NCBI GenBank assembly: GCA_030652475.1
Contig: JAUSAO010000105.1
Coordinates: forward strand, 1-64,000
From: Gallionella sp.
GTDB taxonomy: Bacteria; Pseudomonadota; Gammaproteobacteria; Burkholderiales; Gallionellaceae
Direction of reading: 5' to 3'
DNA: 64,000 nucleotides
Made by a program: the position numbers and the translations under genes. Position 1 is the stretch's first letter. Every line of letters starts with the position of its first letter. The notes beneath the pieces were generated by a model. That model saw only the letters and a list, made by a program, of their open reading frames with translations. It was not told where the DNA came from and did not search any database. This document shows, piece by piece, positions 34,041-43,234 of this stretch.

Positions 34041-34748
34041 ATGAACAGTACTGATCACACCTCCAAGCAATTCGATGTCGAGCTTGAAGCCATACGTGCC
34101 TACGTGTTGCAGATGGGAGGGCTGGTAGAAAGTCAGATCAAGAGTGCCGTCATCTCGCTGGTGGACGGTGATGTTGAACTGATGAATCGGGTGATTGATG
34201 ATGATCATCGTGTCAATGCCATGGAGGTCAAGATAGACGACGTCTGTAGTCAGGTGATCGCGCGCCGCCAGCCGACTGCCAGCGATTTGCGTCTGGTAAT
34301 GATGGTCGTCAAAACGATCACCGATCTTGAGCGTATCGGTGATGAAGCCGAAAAAATCGCCCGCATGGCCAAGATGCTGTCGCAAAAACACGGGCTGGCC
34401 ATCCCGCGTTATCACGAAATTAAACATGCTGCGGAAATTGCGGTGGATATGTTGCGCAAATCGCTGGATGCGTTTGCGCGTCTGGATGTGGTCATGGCCG
34501 CCGAAGTGGTTCGTCAGGATGATCAGGTAGACGAAGAATTCCGCTCCATCATGCGCTATCTCATCACCTTCATGATGGAAGATCCGCGCACCATTTCCAC
34601 TTCGCTGGAAATATTATTCGTGGCGAAGGCGATTGAGCGTATCGGCGACCACGCCAAGAATATCTCCGAATACGTCATCTATATGGTCAAGGGGCGTGAT
34701 GTGCGTCATGTTTCCCTCGATGAAATCGAACGCGAAGTTCTCAAGTAA
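34041..34748 (+). CDS. phoU: Phosphate transport regulator PhoU
   Basis: A 235-aa helical protein of two PhoU repeats, each with the metal-binding E-x-x-x-D motif (TITDLERIGDEAEKIA and AKAIERIGDHAKNISEYV). It modulates the PhoR/PhoB response and phosphate uptake. The start at 34041 follows a GAGGAA site. It ends in TAATG, overlapping ppx by one base, but no pst genes are adjacent. Confidence 0.95.
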   Translation: MNSTDHTSKQFDVELEAIRAYVLQMGGLVESQIKSAVISLVDGDVELMNRVIDDDHRVNAMEVKIDDVCSQVIARRQPTASDLRLVMMVVKTITDLERIGDEAEKIARMAKMLSQKHGLAIPRYHEIKHAAEIAVDMLRKSLDAFARLDVVMAAEVVRQDDQVDEEFRSIMRYLITFMMEDPRTISTSLEILFVAKAIERIGDHAKNISEYVIYMVKGRDVRHVSLDEIEREVLK

Positions 34749-36250
34749 TGGAACAGCAACCCATACTTGCTGCTGTTGATATGGGGTCGAACAGCTTTCG
34801 GCTCCAGGTGGCAAGGGTGGAAGGCGAGCAACTTTACATGCTGGACGGACTGCGCGAACCGGTGCGTCTGGCCGCCGGCCTCACGGCAGACAATTATCTG
34901 GATGAAGCGGCGCAACAGCGCGCACTTGAAGCGCTGGGGCGTTTTGCCGAACGACTGCGTGACCTGCCGCCAGGCGCAGTGCGTGCAGTGGGTACCAACT
35001 CACTGCGCGTGGCTGAAAATGCCGCAGAATTTATCGCAAAAGCAGAAAAAGTCTTGGGTTTCCCGATAGAAGTCATTGCCGGGCACGAAGAAGCACGGCT
35101 GATTTATATGGGCGTGGCGCATGGTCTGCCTCAGACGGATGACAATCTGCTGGTGATGGATATAGGCGGTGGCTCCACCGAATTCATTATTGGCCACGGT
35201 ATGACACCGCTCAAGCTGGAGAGCCTGTATATGGGCTGTGTCAGTTTTAGCAGCCGGTTTTTTCCGGACGGGAAAATCAGCAAGCGCAGCATGGAAAAGG
35301 CAGAGATTGCCGCCCGCAGTGAATTGCAGGCCATCATCGTAGACTATCGCGATCACTGGCAGAAAGCGCTCGGCTCATCGGGTACCGCCAAGGCGATCGC
35401 CGAAATACTGGAAATGAACGGCTACAGCAAGAACGGCATCACCCGTGATGGCCTGGAAAAACTGCGTGCGGAACTGCTCAAGGCGGGGGATATTAAAAAG
35501 CTGAATCTGCAAGGCTTGCGCGAGGACAGATTGCCTTCGTTGCCGGGCGGCTTCGCGATCATGTATGCCGCGTTTTGCGAATTGGGCATCACCGATATGC
35601 AAGTTGCGCTCAGTGCTCTGCGTGAAGGGGTGTTATATGATTTGTGGGGACGCTTCCACAATAATGATATGCGTGATGTCACCGTGCAGCATTTCATGCA
35701 TCGTTATCATGTGGTTCCGGCACAGGCCGCGCGCGTATCCAGACTGGCCCTTGAACTGGCACGGCAATTCTTCGCTAACGATACGAGCGGTTCACAGCGC
35801 ACGCTCCAGGCTAACGAGTCGGCTCTGCAAGTGCTGGGCTGGGTCGCCAATCTGCATGCCATCGGCATCCGCGTGGCACACAGTGGTTACCATAAACATA
35901 CCGCCTATATTCTCGCCAATGCTGATATGCCGGGTTTTTCGAAGAAGGAGCAGGCAAGACTGAGCTTGCTTGCGCTGGCGCATCGCCGCAGCATGAAAAA
36001 ATTGCAGGGTTTGTTGACGGATGAAGAGGATTGCGTGCTGGCGATGAGTTTGCGCCTGGCGGCCTTGTTTTACCGTAATCGCAGCGATGTCGCCTTGCCC
36101 GAGATGCATGCCAGTTTCAGCGGAAAAAAGTATTCTCTTGCCATGAACGCGGGCTGGCTGGAACAAAGCCCGCTGACAGAAGCGGCTTTGCAGGAAGAAG
36201 TGAAGCAATGGAAGACGCTGGGCGTCACCATGCAGATTATCAAAAAATAA
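34748..36250 (+). CDS. ppx: Exopolyphosphatase (Ppx/GppA family)
   Basis: A 500-aa enzyme removing terminal phosphate from polyphosphate or pppGpp. The actin-like fold shows AAVDMGSNSFRL, AVGTNSLRVAENA, EVIAGHEEARLIYMGV and VMDIGGGSTEFIIG; the HD-like domain includes LHAIGIRVAHSGYHKHTAYIL. The TAATG overlap with phoU indicates a phosphate-metabolism operon. Confidence 0.93.
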   Translation: MEQQPILAAVDMGSNSFRLQVARVEGEQLYMLDGLREPVRLAAGLTADNYLDEAAQQRALEALGRFAERLRDLPPGAVRAVGTNSLRVAENAAEFIAKAEKVLGFPIEVIAGHEEARLIYMGVAHGLPQTDDNLLVMDIGGGSTEFIIGHGMTPLKLESLYMGCVSFSSRFFPDGKISKRSMEKAEIAARSELQAIIVDYRDHWQKALGSSGTAKAIAEILEMNGYSKNGITRDGLEKLRAELLKAGDIKKLNLQGLREDRLPSLPGGFAIMYAAFCELGITDMQVALSALREGVLYDLWGRFHNNDMRDVTVQHFMHRYHVVPAQAARVSRLALELARQFFANDTSGSQRTLQANESALQVLGWVANLHAIGIRVAHSGYHKHTAYILANADMPGFSKKEQARLSLLALAHRRSMKKLQGLLTDEEDCVLAMSLRLAALFYRNRSDVALPEMHASFSGKKYSLAMNAGWLEQSPLTEAALQEEVKQWKTLGVTMQIIKK

Positions 36251-36283
36251 CCTCCGTTCTCCTTCAGTGGTAAACTCCGCGCC

Positions 36284-36685
36284 GAAGCTGGCCAGACAGT
36301 CGCCGCGCACGCAAGTGGAATTCGGGGAAATCCGAATTCACCTTCGGCGGGGAGGAAAGTCCGGGCTCCATAGAGCAGAATGCCGGTTAATGGCCGGACA
36401 CCGTGAGGTGATGGAAAGTGCCACAGAAAATAAACCGCCGATGGCCGGACTTTTTTACCCGCAAGGGTGGTCAAGTCGGGATCAGGTAAGGGCGAAACGG
36501 TGCGGTAAGAGCGCACCGCACTCACGGTAACGGGAGTGGCAGGGCAAACCCCATTCGGAGCAAGATCAAATAGGCTGACTATGGCGTGGCTCGCGTCGTC
36601 AGCGGGTAGATTGCTTGAGCGTAAGGTAACGAAACGCCTAGAGGAATGACTGTCCACGACAGAACCCGGCTTATCGGCCAGCTTC
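36284..36685 (+). ncRNA. rnpB: RNase P RNA (class A)
   Basis: The catalytic RNA that matures tRNA 5' ends. P1 is formed by GAAGCTGGCCAG at the 5' end and GGCCAGCTTC at the 3' end. The universally conserved GAGGAAAGTCCGGGC lies near 36352 and the pairing partner ACAGAACCCGGCTTAT near 36659. The 402-nt length is normal. It lies downstream of ppx on the same strand. Confidence 0.95.
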
Positions 36686-36760
36686 ACCTTCTTTTGCCTT
36701 TGTGCGCCAACCCCGGTATCAATTCCTGATGCAGTAGAGGACGTTAAAGGATCAGGTTTT

Positions 36761-39220
36761 ATGACGCTACACGTCTTTATGTTCATATCGGCAATCAGGG
36801 CGTGGCGCCGCCATGTCGTGCGTTTCAAGCTGCCTGTCTTGCTGTTTGCTGTCAGCGTATTCTGGCCGCTATCCGGCAATGCGGACGAACAGCAAGCTAA
36901 ACCGGTTTATCGGGTAGCGATCGACCGGGAATATGCACCGTTCGAATTTGTGGATATGCACGGGAAAGTGCAAGGTTACACGCCTTCCCTGTTGCGCGCA
37001 CTGGGTGATGAGGCCGGGGTGCAGTTTGAATTCATAGCGATGAACTGGCCCGATGCGCTGGCATCACTCAAGGCGGGCAAGGTGGACATCGTTAACATGA
37101 TCGTCACGCCAGAACGTGCCGCAGAATTTCAATTTTCCGCTCCTCACAGTCGCATTGCGCAAGCCCTGTTTCGTAATGAAAAAAAGAAAAATATCGTTGA
37201 CCTGGACTCTCTGGCGGGTCATGTCGTCGCTCTGCAGAAAGGCGATATTTCGCTGGACAGGCTCGCGGATCGGGCCGATTTTACGCGCCACATCGTAGAC
37301 AGCAAGATAGAAGGTTTGCTGCATTTGAATCTGGGCAAAGCGGATGCGTTTCTCTGTGCCCAGCAATCCTGTGTGCGTGCCATTTCCGAATACGGTCTTC
37401 TCAACGTGGAACTGGCGGCGGGTGACCTTTTTTCACAGGATTATGCTTTTGCCACACGCCAGGGAAATCAGCCGCTGATCGAGTTGCTGAATCGGCAGCT
37501 TGCCCGCATCAAGGCATCCGGACAACTGCAGGAATTGGAGGCAGAATGGCTGCACGGGCAGCTTATTCAACCGAGCTGGCTGTATCAGAACAGGGTAGTC
37601 CTGTCCTTGCTGGCATGTACTCTGCTGGCGGGCATGGTGCTGTTGTGGAATGTCAGCTTGCGCAGGCTGGTCCATGCCAGGACGAAGAGCCTGCAAAAAA
37701 ATAAACGGTACTTGATGCAATCGCAGCGAATTGCGCATATCGGCAGCTGGACTTACGACATGGAGCACAATATAACGTGGTCTGATGAAATGCATCGGAT
37801 TTTCGGCGTCTCTCCTGATACCTTTACGCTCAATGCGGAAACTTTTGTTAATTTGATACATACGGATGATCAGGCTGCCATGCAGTCCTGGGTCGCGTGC
37901 TGTATGTCGGGGGGGAAGCCGCCAGCACTGGTGTTCCGTTGCGTGTGGCCGGATGGCGCGGTTCATTATATCGAGGGCCAGGGCGAGTTGTTGCTGAATG
38001 ACAACGGCACACCTTTCATTATGTCAGGAACGGGTCAGGACATTACAGAACGTAAGGAAACTGAAAAGCGGCTCAGCGATTCCATGCGCCAGCTTGAAAG
38101 CAAAGAGCTGGCTAAAACACGTTTCCTGGCATCGGCCGGGCACGATTTGCGCCAACCACTGGCCGCAGCCAATATGTTTTTGTTCGCACTCAGATCGACT
38201 GCAACCAGCCCTCAGCAAGCGGAGATCATCCAGCAGATGACGCACTCAATGGATGCGTTCAAAAGCCTGCTTGATGCCTTGCTGAAAGTGTCCAAGCTGG
38301 ATTCCGGGATGATCAAACCGGAATGCCAGGAAATCAATGTGAATGAGATTCTCATCTGGCTGGAACAGAATTTTGCGGTCATGGCCACTGAGAAGCGACT
38401 CGGTTTCAGGCTGTACTTTCCAATGAAGGAGGCGCTTTTCGTACGCAGCGATATGGGCTTGCTCAAATCCGTGCTGAGTAACCTGGTTTCAAATGCAGTC
38501 AAATTTACGGACAGGGGCGCGATCATGATCAGCGCCAGAGCGCGCGGGGGTGACGTGTTGTTTCAGGTGTGGGATACCGGCATGGGTATTCCTGGCGAAC
38601 ATCTGGAACACATCTTCGATGAATTTTATCAACTGGACAATCCGCAGCGTGACAGGACCAGCGGGTTGGGGCTGGGCCTGGCTATCGTCAAACGCACGCT
38701 GGCGCTGCTGGGCGGAGAAGTCAGTTGCCTGTCACGTCCTGGTCGCGGAACGGTTTTTGCGTTTTGCTTGCCCCGGGCAGTGTCATCAACGGTTGTTTCG
38801 CGTGCGCCTGCGGCATTGCCAGAATGCGAGTTAAGTGATGTGTTTGCGCAAGGCAGGACATTTGTGGTGCTGGAAGATGATCCGCTGGTCGCCAGCGCCA
38901 CGACTACCGTGCTCGAAGGAATGGGTGGCAAAGTAAAATGCTTTTCCAGTGCCGAAGATGCCCTGCTGCACACGGATATTGAGCAGGCCGATTATTACAT
39001 CGTTGATTTCATGCTCGGGGGTGCGCTGAATGGCATTCAGTTCCTGAAAACGCTGCGTCAAAAATCGGGGCCGCCCATCAAGGCAGTGCTGGTGACAGGC
39101 GACACGTCGAGCAGTTTTATTCATGAATCGGCGGGCCTTGATTGGCCCGTGCAATACAAGCCGGTCGATGTGAAGGAGCTGTTCGCCAGTCTCAGCGCGC
39201 AGGGTGATTGGCCGACGTAG
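36761..39220 (+). CDS. Hybrid sensor histidine kinase with periplasmic solute-binding sensor
   Basis: An 819-aa kinase. Order: membrane helix (about 20-40), periplasmic SBP_bac_3 domain (about 50-265, VAIDREYAPFEFVDMHGKVQGY), a second helix (about 275-297), PAS domain (about 320-430), dimerisation domain with FLASAGHDLRQPL (phospho-His), ATPase domain (N box NLVSNAVKFTD, DTGMGIP, GLGLGLAIVKR) and a C-terminal receiver (VVLEDDPLV, YIVDFML as phospho-Asp, VTGDT, QYKPVD). The BvgS/EvgS-like input suggests it senses an amino-acid-like ligand. No separate response regulator is adjacent. Confidence 0.92.
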   Translation: MTLHVFMFISAIRAWRRHVVRFKLPVLLFAVSVFWPLSGNADEQQAKPVYRVAIDREYAPFEFVDMHGKVQGYTPSLLRALGDEAGVQFEFIAMNWPDALASLKAGKVDIVNMIVTPERAAEFQFSAPHSRIAQALFRNEKKKNIVDLDSLAGHVVALQKGDISLDRLADRADFTRHIVDSKIEGLLHLNLGKADAFLCAQQSCVRAISEYGLLNVELAAGDLFSQDYAFATRQGNQPLIELLNRQLARIKASGQLQELEAEWLHGQLIQPSWLYQNRVVLSLLACTLLAGMVLLWNVSLRRLVHARTKSLQKNKRYLMQSQRIAHIGSWTYDMEHNITWSDEMHRIFGVSPDTFTLNAETFVNLIHTDDQAAMQSWVACCMSGGKPPALVFRCVWPDGAVHYIEGQGELLLNDNGTPFIMSGTGQDITERKETEKRLSDSMRQLESKELAKTRFLASAGHDLRQPLAAANMFLFALRSTATSPQQAEIIQQMTHSMDAFKSLLDALLKVSKLDSGMIKPECQEINVNEILIWLEQNFAVMATEKRLGFRLYFPMKEALFVRSDMGLLKSVLSNLVSNAVKFTDRGAIMISARARGGDVLFQVWDTGMGIPGEHLEHIFDEFYQLDNPQRDRTSGLGLGLAIVKRTLALLGGEVSCLSRPGRGTVFAFCLPRAVSSTVVSRAPAALPECELSDVFAQGRTFVVLEDDPLVASATTTVLEGMGGKVKCFSSAEDALLHTDIEQADYYIVDFMLGGALNGIQFLKTLRQKSGPPIKAVLVTGDTSSSFIHESAGLDWPVQYKPVDVKELFASLSAQGDWPT

Positions 39221-39262
39221 TGCAATCAAATTTGAGTGTCGGCTTAACCCGTATTTTCGTCT

Positions 39263-39318
39263 GCGATTCTATTTGGGGAAATCTGCGATTGCGATTCTAT
39301 TTGGGGAAATCTGCGATT
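39263..39318. repeat. 28-bp perfect tandem duplication at the 3' end of cbbR
   Basis: Two identical 28-bp copies, 39263-39290 and 39291-39318, each starting GCGATTCTATTTGGGG. The second copy contains the last codons and stop of cbbR; the first is downstream. Confidence 0.9.
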
Positions 39319-40235
39319 CCCAGCAAATATTTTTCACTCAGCAGCTTGCTTTCCGCATGCATAAATTCGAGAAAGGCGAGTGCTACCACCGACAGTTGCT
39401 TATCCTTGGGATAGACCAGATACCAGTGGCGGCGAATCGGGAAACCCGTTACATCGAGAATAGCCAGTTCATCAATGTTGCGCTCCAGCGCGAGCGTGTG
39501 CACGGACAGTACGGCGAGGCCCAGTCCACCCGCCACCGCCTGCTTGATCGCCTCGTTGCTGCCCAATTCCATCCTGACTTTGAGTTTTAATCCGCGCTCG
39601 GCAAAAAATTCCTCGGTGGCCAGACGAATGCCGGAACCGGGCTCACGCATTAAAAACTGCTCTTCCGTCAGGCGTTGCGGCGAAATATTTTTTTTGCCCG
39701 CAAGCGGATGGTTTCCGGGCGCCAGCACCACCAGCGGGTTCTCCAGAAATGGCTCAAATTCCACATCCATTTGCTCGGGTGGTTGCCCGAGCACGTACAG
39801 GTCGTCCTGATTATCGGCCATACGCTGCAACACACGCTCGCGATTGGTCACTTTGAGCGTAACGTCGATGCCGGGATAGCGCTGGCAAAAAACCCCGAGC
39901 AGGCGCGGCACGAAATACTTGGCGGTGGTGATGACGGCCAGGCGCAGCTTGCCCGCCTTCACCCCTTTCATGTCCGACATCAACATCTCGAAGCGATCCA
40001 GACTCTCGAAAATATCACGGCACACTCTGAGTAATTCGCGCCCGGCATCCGTCAGGAAGATGCGCTTGCCGATCTGTTCCAGCAGTGGCTGTCCGACGAT
40101 GTCGGACAACTGTTTTATTTGAATAGAGACAGTGGGCTGGGTCAGATATAACTCCTCGGCGGCGCGGGTAAAGCTGAGATTGCGTGCTACGGCCTCGAAT
40201 ACTTTTAGCTGGCGCAAGGTCGCATTTTTCATCAT
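39297..40235 (-). CDS. cbbR: LysR-type regulator CbbR
   Basis: A 312-aa LysR regulator of the Calvin operon. N-terminal winged helix: TLRQLKVFEAVARNLSFTRAAEELYLTQPTVSIQIKQL. The effector domain follows (KLRLAVITTAKYFVPRLLGVF). It is divergent from cbbL, the standard arrangement for CbbR, which activates cbb genes in response to reductant or RuBP-type metabolites. Its stop lies in the 28-bp tandem repeat. Confidence 0.92.
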   Translation of the reverse strand: MMKNATLRQLKVFEAVARNLSFTRAAEELYLTQPTVSIQIKQLSDIVGQPLLEQIGKRIFLTDAGRELLRVCRDIFESLDRFEMLMSDMKGVKAGKLRLAVITTAKYFVPRLLGVFCQRYPGIDVTLKVTNRERVLQRMADNQDDLYVLGQPPEQMDVEFEPFLENPLVVLAPGNHPLAGKKNISPQRLTEEQFLMREPGSGIRLATEEFFAERGLKLKVRMELGSNEAIKQAVAGGLGLAVLSVHTLALERNIDELAILDVTGFPIRRHWYLVYPKDKQLSVVALAFLEFMHAESKLLSEKYLLGIADFPK

Positions 40236-40259
40236 GGCTGTGCATCCTGAGAGATCATA

Positions 40260-40323
40260 GATAACAGTCTATCGTTATCATCGAAAACTACAATTGTTAT
40301 TTATGGTTGTTCGTCGCTATAGT
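40260..40323 (+). promoter_or_regulatory. cbbR-cbbL intergenic control region: dyad and promoter
   Basis: GATAAC-N8-GTTATC at 40260-40279 is a 6-bp dyad of the LysR-site kind, close to the cbbR start at 40235. Downstream lie TTGTTA (40294-40299) and TATAGT (40318-40323) with 18-bp spacing, a plausible cbbL sigma-70 promoter about 75 bp before the ATG. Confidence 0.5.
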
Positions 40324-40398
40324 GCCAACACGCTCAACCGAGCCACAGATCTTTCATAGTGAAAGGCCTCTGTTTAATCTGAGAACAAGGAGCTTGCA

Positions 40399-41820
40399 AT
40401 GGCAGTCAAGACCTACAACGCCGGTGTAAAAGAGTACCGGCAAACTTACTGGACGCCGGAATACACGCCGCTGGATACCGACATCCTTGCCTGTTTCAAA
40501 ATCACGCCGCAGCCCGGCGTACCCCGTGAAGAAGTCGCCGCAGCGGTTGCTGCCGAATCTTCAACCGGCACCTGGACCACGGTGTGGACCGACCTGTTGA
40601 CCGACCTGGATTACTACAAGGGCCGCGCCTATCGCATCGAGGATGTACCTGGCGATGATACCTGCTTCTACGCTTTCGTGGCCTACCCGATCGATCTGTT
40701 CGAAGAAGGGTCTGTTGTTAACGTGCTGACTTCGCTGGTGGGTAACGTGTTCGGCTTCAAGGCGCTGCGCGCTCTGCGTCTGGAAGACATCCGCTTCCCG
40801 ATCGCTTACGTCAAGACTTGTGGCGGTCCGCCTCAGGGTATCCAGGTCGAGCGCGACAAGATGAATAAGTATGGCCGTCCGATGCTGGGCTGCACTATCA
40901 AGCCTAAGCTGGGTCTGTCTGCCAAGAACTACGGCCGTGCCGTTTACGAGTGTCTGCGCGGCGGTCTGGACTTTACCAAGGACGACGAGAACGTCAACAG
41001 CCAGCCATTCATGCGTTGGCGCGACCGTTTCGAATTCGTACACGAAGCCACCATGAAAGCGCAGCGCGAAACTGGCGAACGCAAGGGCCACTACCTGAAC
41101 GTCACCGCGCCGACACCGGAAATGATGTACGAGCGTGCCGAGTTTGCCAAGGAAATCGGCGCGCCGATCATCATGCACGACTACCTGACCGGTGGCCTGA
41201 CAGCCAACACGGGGCTGGCTAACTGGTGCCGTAAAAACGGCATGCTGTTGCACATCCACCGTGCCATGCACGCCGTGCTCGACCGCAACCCGCACCACGG
41301 CATTCACTTCCGCGTGCTGACTAAAGTGCTGCGTCTGTCCGGTGGTGACCACCTGCACTCCGGTACTGTTGTGGGCAAACTGGAAGGCGACCGTGAAGCG
41401 ACGCTGGGCTGGATCGATATTATGCGCGACAGCTTCATCAAGGAAGACCGCAGTCGCGGCATCTTCTTCGATCAGGACTGGGGTTCCATGCCCGGCGTGA
41501 TCCCGGTGGCGTCCGGCGGTATCCATGTGTGGCACATGCCCGCACTGGTGAATATCTTCGGTGATGATTCGGTGTTGCAGTTTGGCGGCGGTACGCTGGG
41601 TCACCCCTGGGGTAACGCAGCGGGTGCGGCGGCCAACCGTGTCGCACTGGAAGCCAGCGTGGCAGCGCGTAATCAGGGTCGCGATATCGAAAAAGAAGGC
41701 AAGGATATTCTGACCAAGGCAGCGGCCAGCAGCCCGGAACTGAAGATCGCCATGGAAACCTGGAAAGAGATCAAGTTCGAGTTCGATACGGTCGACAAAC
41801 TGGACGTGGCTCACAAGTAA
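40399..41820 (+). CDS. cbbL: RuBisCO large subunit, form IA
   Basis: A 473-aa catalytic subunit fixing CO2 onto ribulose bisphosphate. Motifs: the active-site lysine in [18 protein letters not shown], the carbamylated lysine region [13 protein letters not shown], the loop-6 [13 protein letters not shown] and the phosphate-binding [10 protein letters not shown] and [19 protein letters not shown]. The sequence and the cbbLSQO order fit form IA of the non-carboxysomal type. The start has AAGGAG upstream. Confidence 0.98.
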   Translation: MAVKTYNAGVKEYRQTYWTPEYTPLDTDILACFKITPQPGVPREEVAAAVAAESSTGTWTTVWTDLLTDLDYYKGRAYRIEDVPGDDTCFYAFVAYPIDLFEEGSVVNVLTSLVGNVFGFKALRALRLEDIRFPIAYVKTCGGPPQGIQVERDKMNKYGRPMLGCTIKPKLGLSAKNYGRAVYECLRGGLDFTKDDENVNSQPFMRWRDRFEFVHEATMKAQRETGERKGHYLNVTAPTPEMMYERAEFAKEIGAPIIMHDYLTGGLTANTGLANWCRKNGMLLHIHRAMHAVLDRNPHHGIHFRVLTKVLRLSGGDHLHSGTVVGKLEGDREATLGWIDIMRDSFIKEDRSRGIFFDQDWGSMPGVIPVASGGIHVWHMPALVNIFGDDSVLQFGGGTLGHPWGNAAGAAANRVALEASVAARNQGRDIEKEGKDILTKAAASSPELKIAMETWKEIKFEFDTVDKLDVAHK

Positions 41821-41827
41821 TGCAGTC

Positions 41828-41857
41828 ATCCCGGACGCGCTTTACGCGATCCGGGAT
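41828..41857 (+). other. cbbL-cbbS intergenic hairpin
   Basis: ATCCCGGA (41828-41835) pairs with TCCGGGAT (41850-41857) and an inner CGCG/CGCG, with no T-run. It lies between cbbL and cbbS and may protect the upstream mRNA or be a short dispersed repeat. Confidence 0.6.
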
Positions 41858-41884
41858 CCAAAACCCAAATTTAAGGAGTAAATG

Positions 41885-42241
41885 ATGAGCGAAGTAATGG
41901 ATTACAAATCGCGTATGTCCGATCCGGCCAGCCGCAAGTTCGAGACCTTCTCCTATTTGCCACCGATGACTGCGGCTGAAATCAAGACGCAGGTGGAATA
42001 TCTGGTTTCCAAAGGCTGGAACCCGGCCATCGAGCACGTCGAGCCGGAATACCTGATGGATTCCTACTGGTACATGTGGAAACTGCCGATGTTCGGTGAA
42101 ACCGACGTCGACAAGGTGCTGGCCGAAGCGGAAGCCTGTCACAAAGCCAACCCCAACAATCACGTGCGTTTGATTGGTTACAACAATTTCAATCAGTCGC
42201 AGGGCGCGGCGATGGTGATTTTCCGCGGTAAAACGGTTTAA
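41885..42241 (+). CDS. cbbS: RuBisCO small subunit, form IA
   Basis: A 118-aa small subunit with [28 protein letters not shown] and the later [14 protein letters not shown] and [14 protein letters not shown] segments. There are two ATGs in tandem (41882 and 41885); the second gives better spacing to AAGGAG and the usual [10 protein letters not shown] start. A strong terminator follows at 42252. Confidence 0.97.
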   Translation: MSEVMDYKSRMSDPASRKFETFSYLPPMTAAEIKTQVEYLVSKGWNPAIEHVEPEYLMDSYWYMWKLPMFGETDVDKVLAEAEACHKANPNNHVRLIGYNNFNQSQGAAMVIFRGKTV

Positions 42242-42251
42242 TGCTGTATTT

Positions 42252-42288
42252 CCCCGCCGCGATCCTCTCTATAGCGGCGGGGTTTTTT
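42252..42288 (+). terminator. Terminator or attenuator between cbbS and cbbQ
   Basis: CCCCGCCGC (42252-42260) pairs perfectly with GCGGCGGGG (42274-42282), followed by six T. It would limit read-through and so make cbbLS far more abundant than cbbQO. Confidence 0.85.
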
Positions 42289-42370
42289 GAAGGAGTTCCG
42301 TTCAGGAACGCAAGCGGCTGCAGATGTCGGCCGTTTCCGCCCCTGTGTTGACAGATAGATGGAGACCACC

Positions 42371-43174
42371 ATGAACGATATCATCAAGCAGTACCGCATC
42401 GAAAAAGAGCCTTACTACCGCCCCGTCTCTGACGAGGTGGAGCTGTTTGACGCCGCCTACAGCGTACGCATGCCGATGATGCTCAAAGGCCCGACCGGCT
42501 GTGGCAAGACGCGTTTCGTCGAGCACATGGCCTGGAAGCTGGGCAAGCCGCTGATTACCGTGGCCTGCAATGAGGACATGACCGCCTCTGACCTGGTTGG
42601 ACGCTTCCTGCTGGATGCCCAGGGTACCCGCTGGCAGGATGGCCCGCTGGCCCTCGGCGCGCGTTTCGGCGCCATCGTCTATCTGGACGAAGTGGTGGAG
42701 GCGCGCCAGGATACCACTGTGGTGATCCACCCGCTGACTGACAACCGCCGCGTGCTGCCGCTGGAAAAGAAGGGCGAGCTGGTACATGCCCATCCTGACT
42801 TCCAGTTGGTGATTTCCTACAATCCCGGCTACCAGAGTCTGATGAAGGATTTGAAGCAATCCACCAAGCAGCGTTTCGGCGGCCTCGACTTCAACTATCC
42901 CGAACACGCCGTCGAAACCGAGATCGTCGCCCATGAAACCGGCGTCAATGCGGAAGTGGCTGGCAAACTGGTTTCCATCGCCGAACGTGCCCGTAATCTC
43001 AAAGGGCATGGCCTGGATGAAGGCATCTCGACGCGTATGCTGATTTATGCCGGCAGCCTGATCGCTACGGGTGTCGATCCGGTCAAAGCCTGCCGCGTGG
43101 CGCTGGTACGTCCGATCACCGACGATCCCGACATGCGCGATGCGCTGGATGCGGCGGTAACCACGTTCTTTTGA
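42371..43174 (+). CDS. cbbQ: RuBisCO activase subunit CbbQ (MoxR-type AAA+)
   Basis: A 267-aa AAA+ ATPase of the CbbQO activase that removes tight-binding sugar phosphates from form I RuBisCO. Walker A is [22 protein letters not shown], Walker [14 protein letters not shown], and an arginine-finger region [13 protein letters not shown] follows. The start at 42371 is chosen because GGAG sits 6 bases upstream; the in-frame ATG at 42359 is part of that site. A GGCCGGG hairpin (43173-43204) separates it from cbbO. Confidence 0.95.
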   Translation: MNDIIKQYRIEKEPYYRPVSDEVELFDAAYSVRMPMMLKGPTGCGKTRFVEHMAWKLGKPLITVACNEDMTASDLVGRFLLDAQGTRWQDGPLALGARFGAIVYLDEVVEARQDTTVVIHPLTDNRRVLPLEKKGELVHAHPDFQLVISYNPGYQSLMKDLKQSTKQRFGGLDFNYPEHAVETEIVAHETGVNAEVAGKLVSIAERARNLKGHGLDEGISTRMLIYAGSLIATGVDPVKACRVALVRPITDDPDMRDALDAAVTTFF

Positions 43175-43234
43175 TAGGCCGGGTGGCTAGCCGCCCGGCC
43201 TATCTCCATGCACCGAGTCGTAGTTGGAGTAACC

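Noticed and set aside
40561..41829. Long minus-strand frame of 422 codons opposite cbbL
   Set aside because: It is a mirror of the strongly biased cbbL codons; no family likeness and no ribosome site.
40399..43174. Carboxysome genes near cbbLS
   Set aside because: No csoS or shell protein is found; cbbQ and cbbO follow directly, so this is the non-carboxysomal arrangement.
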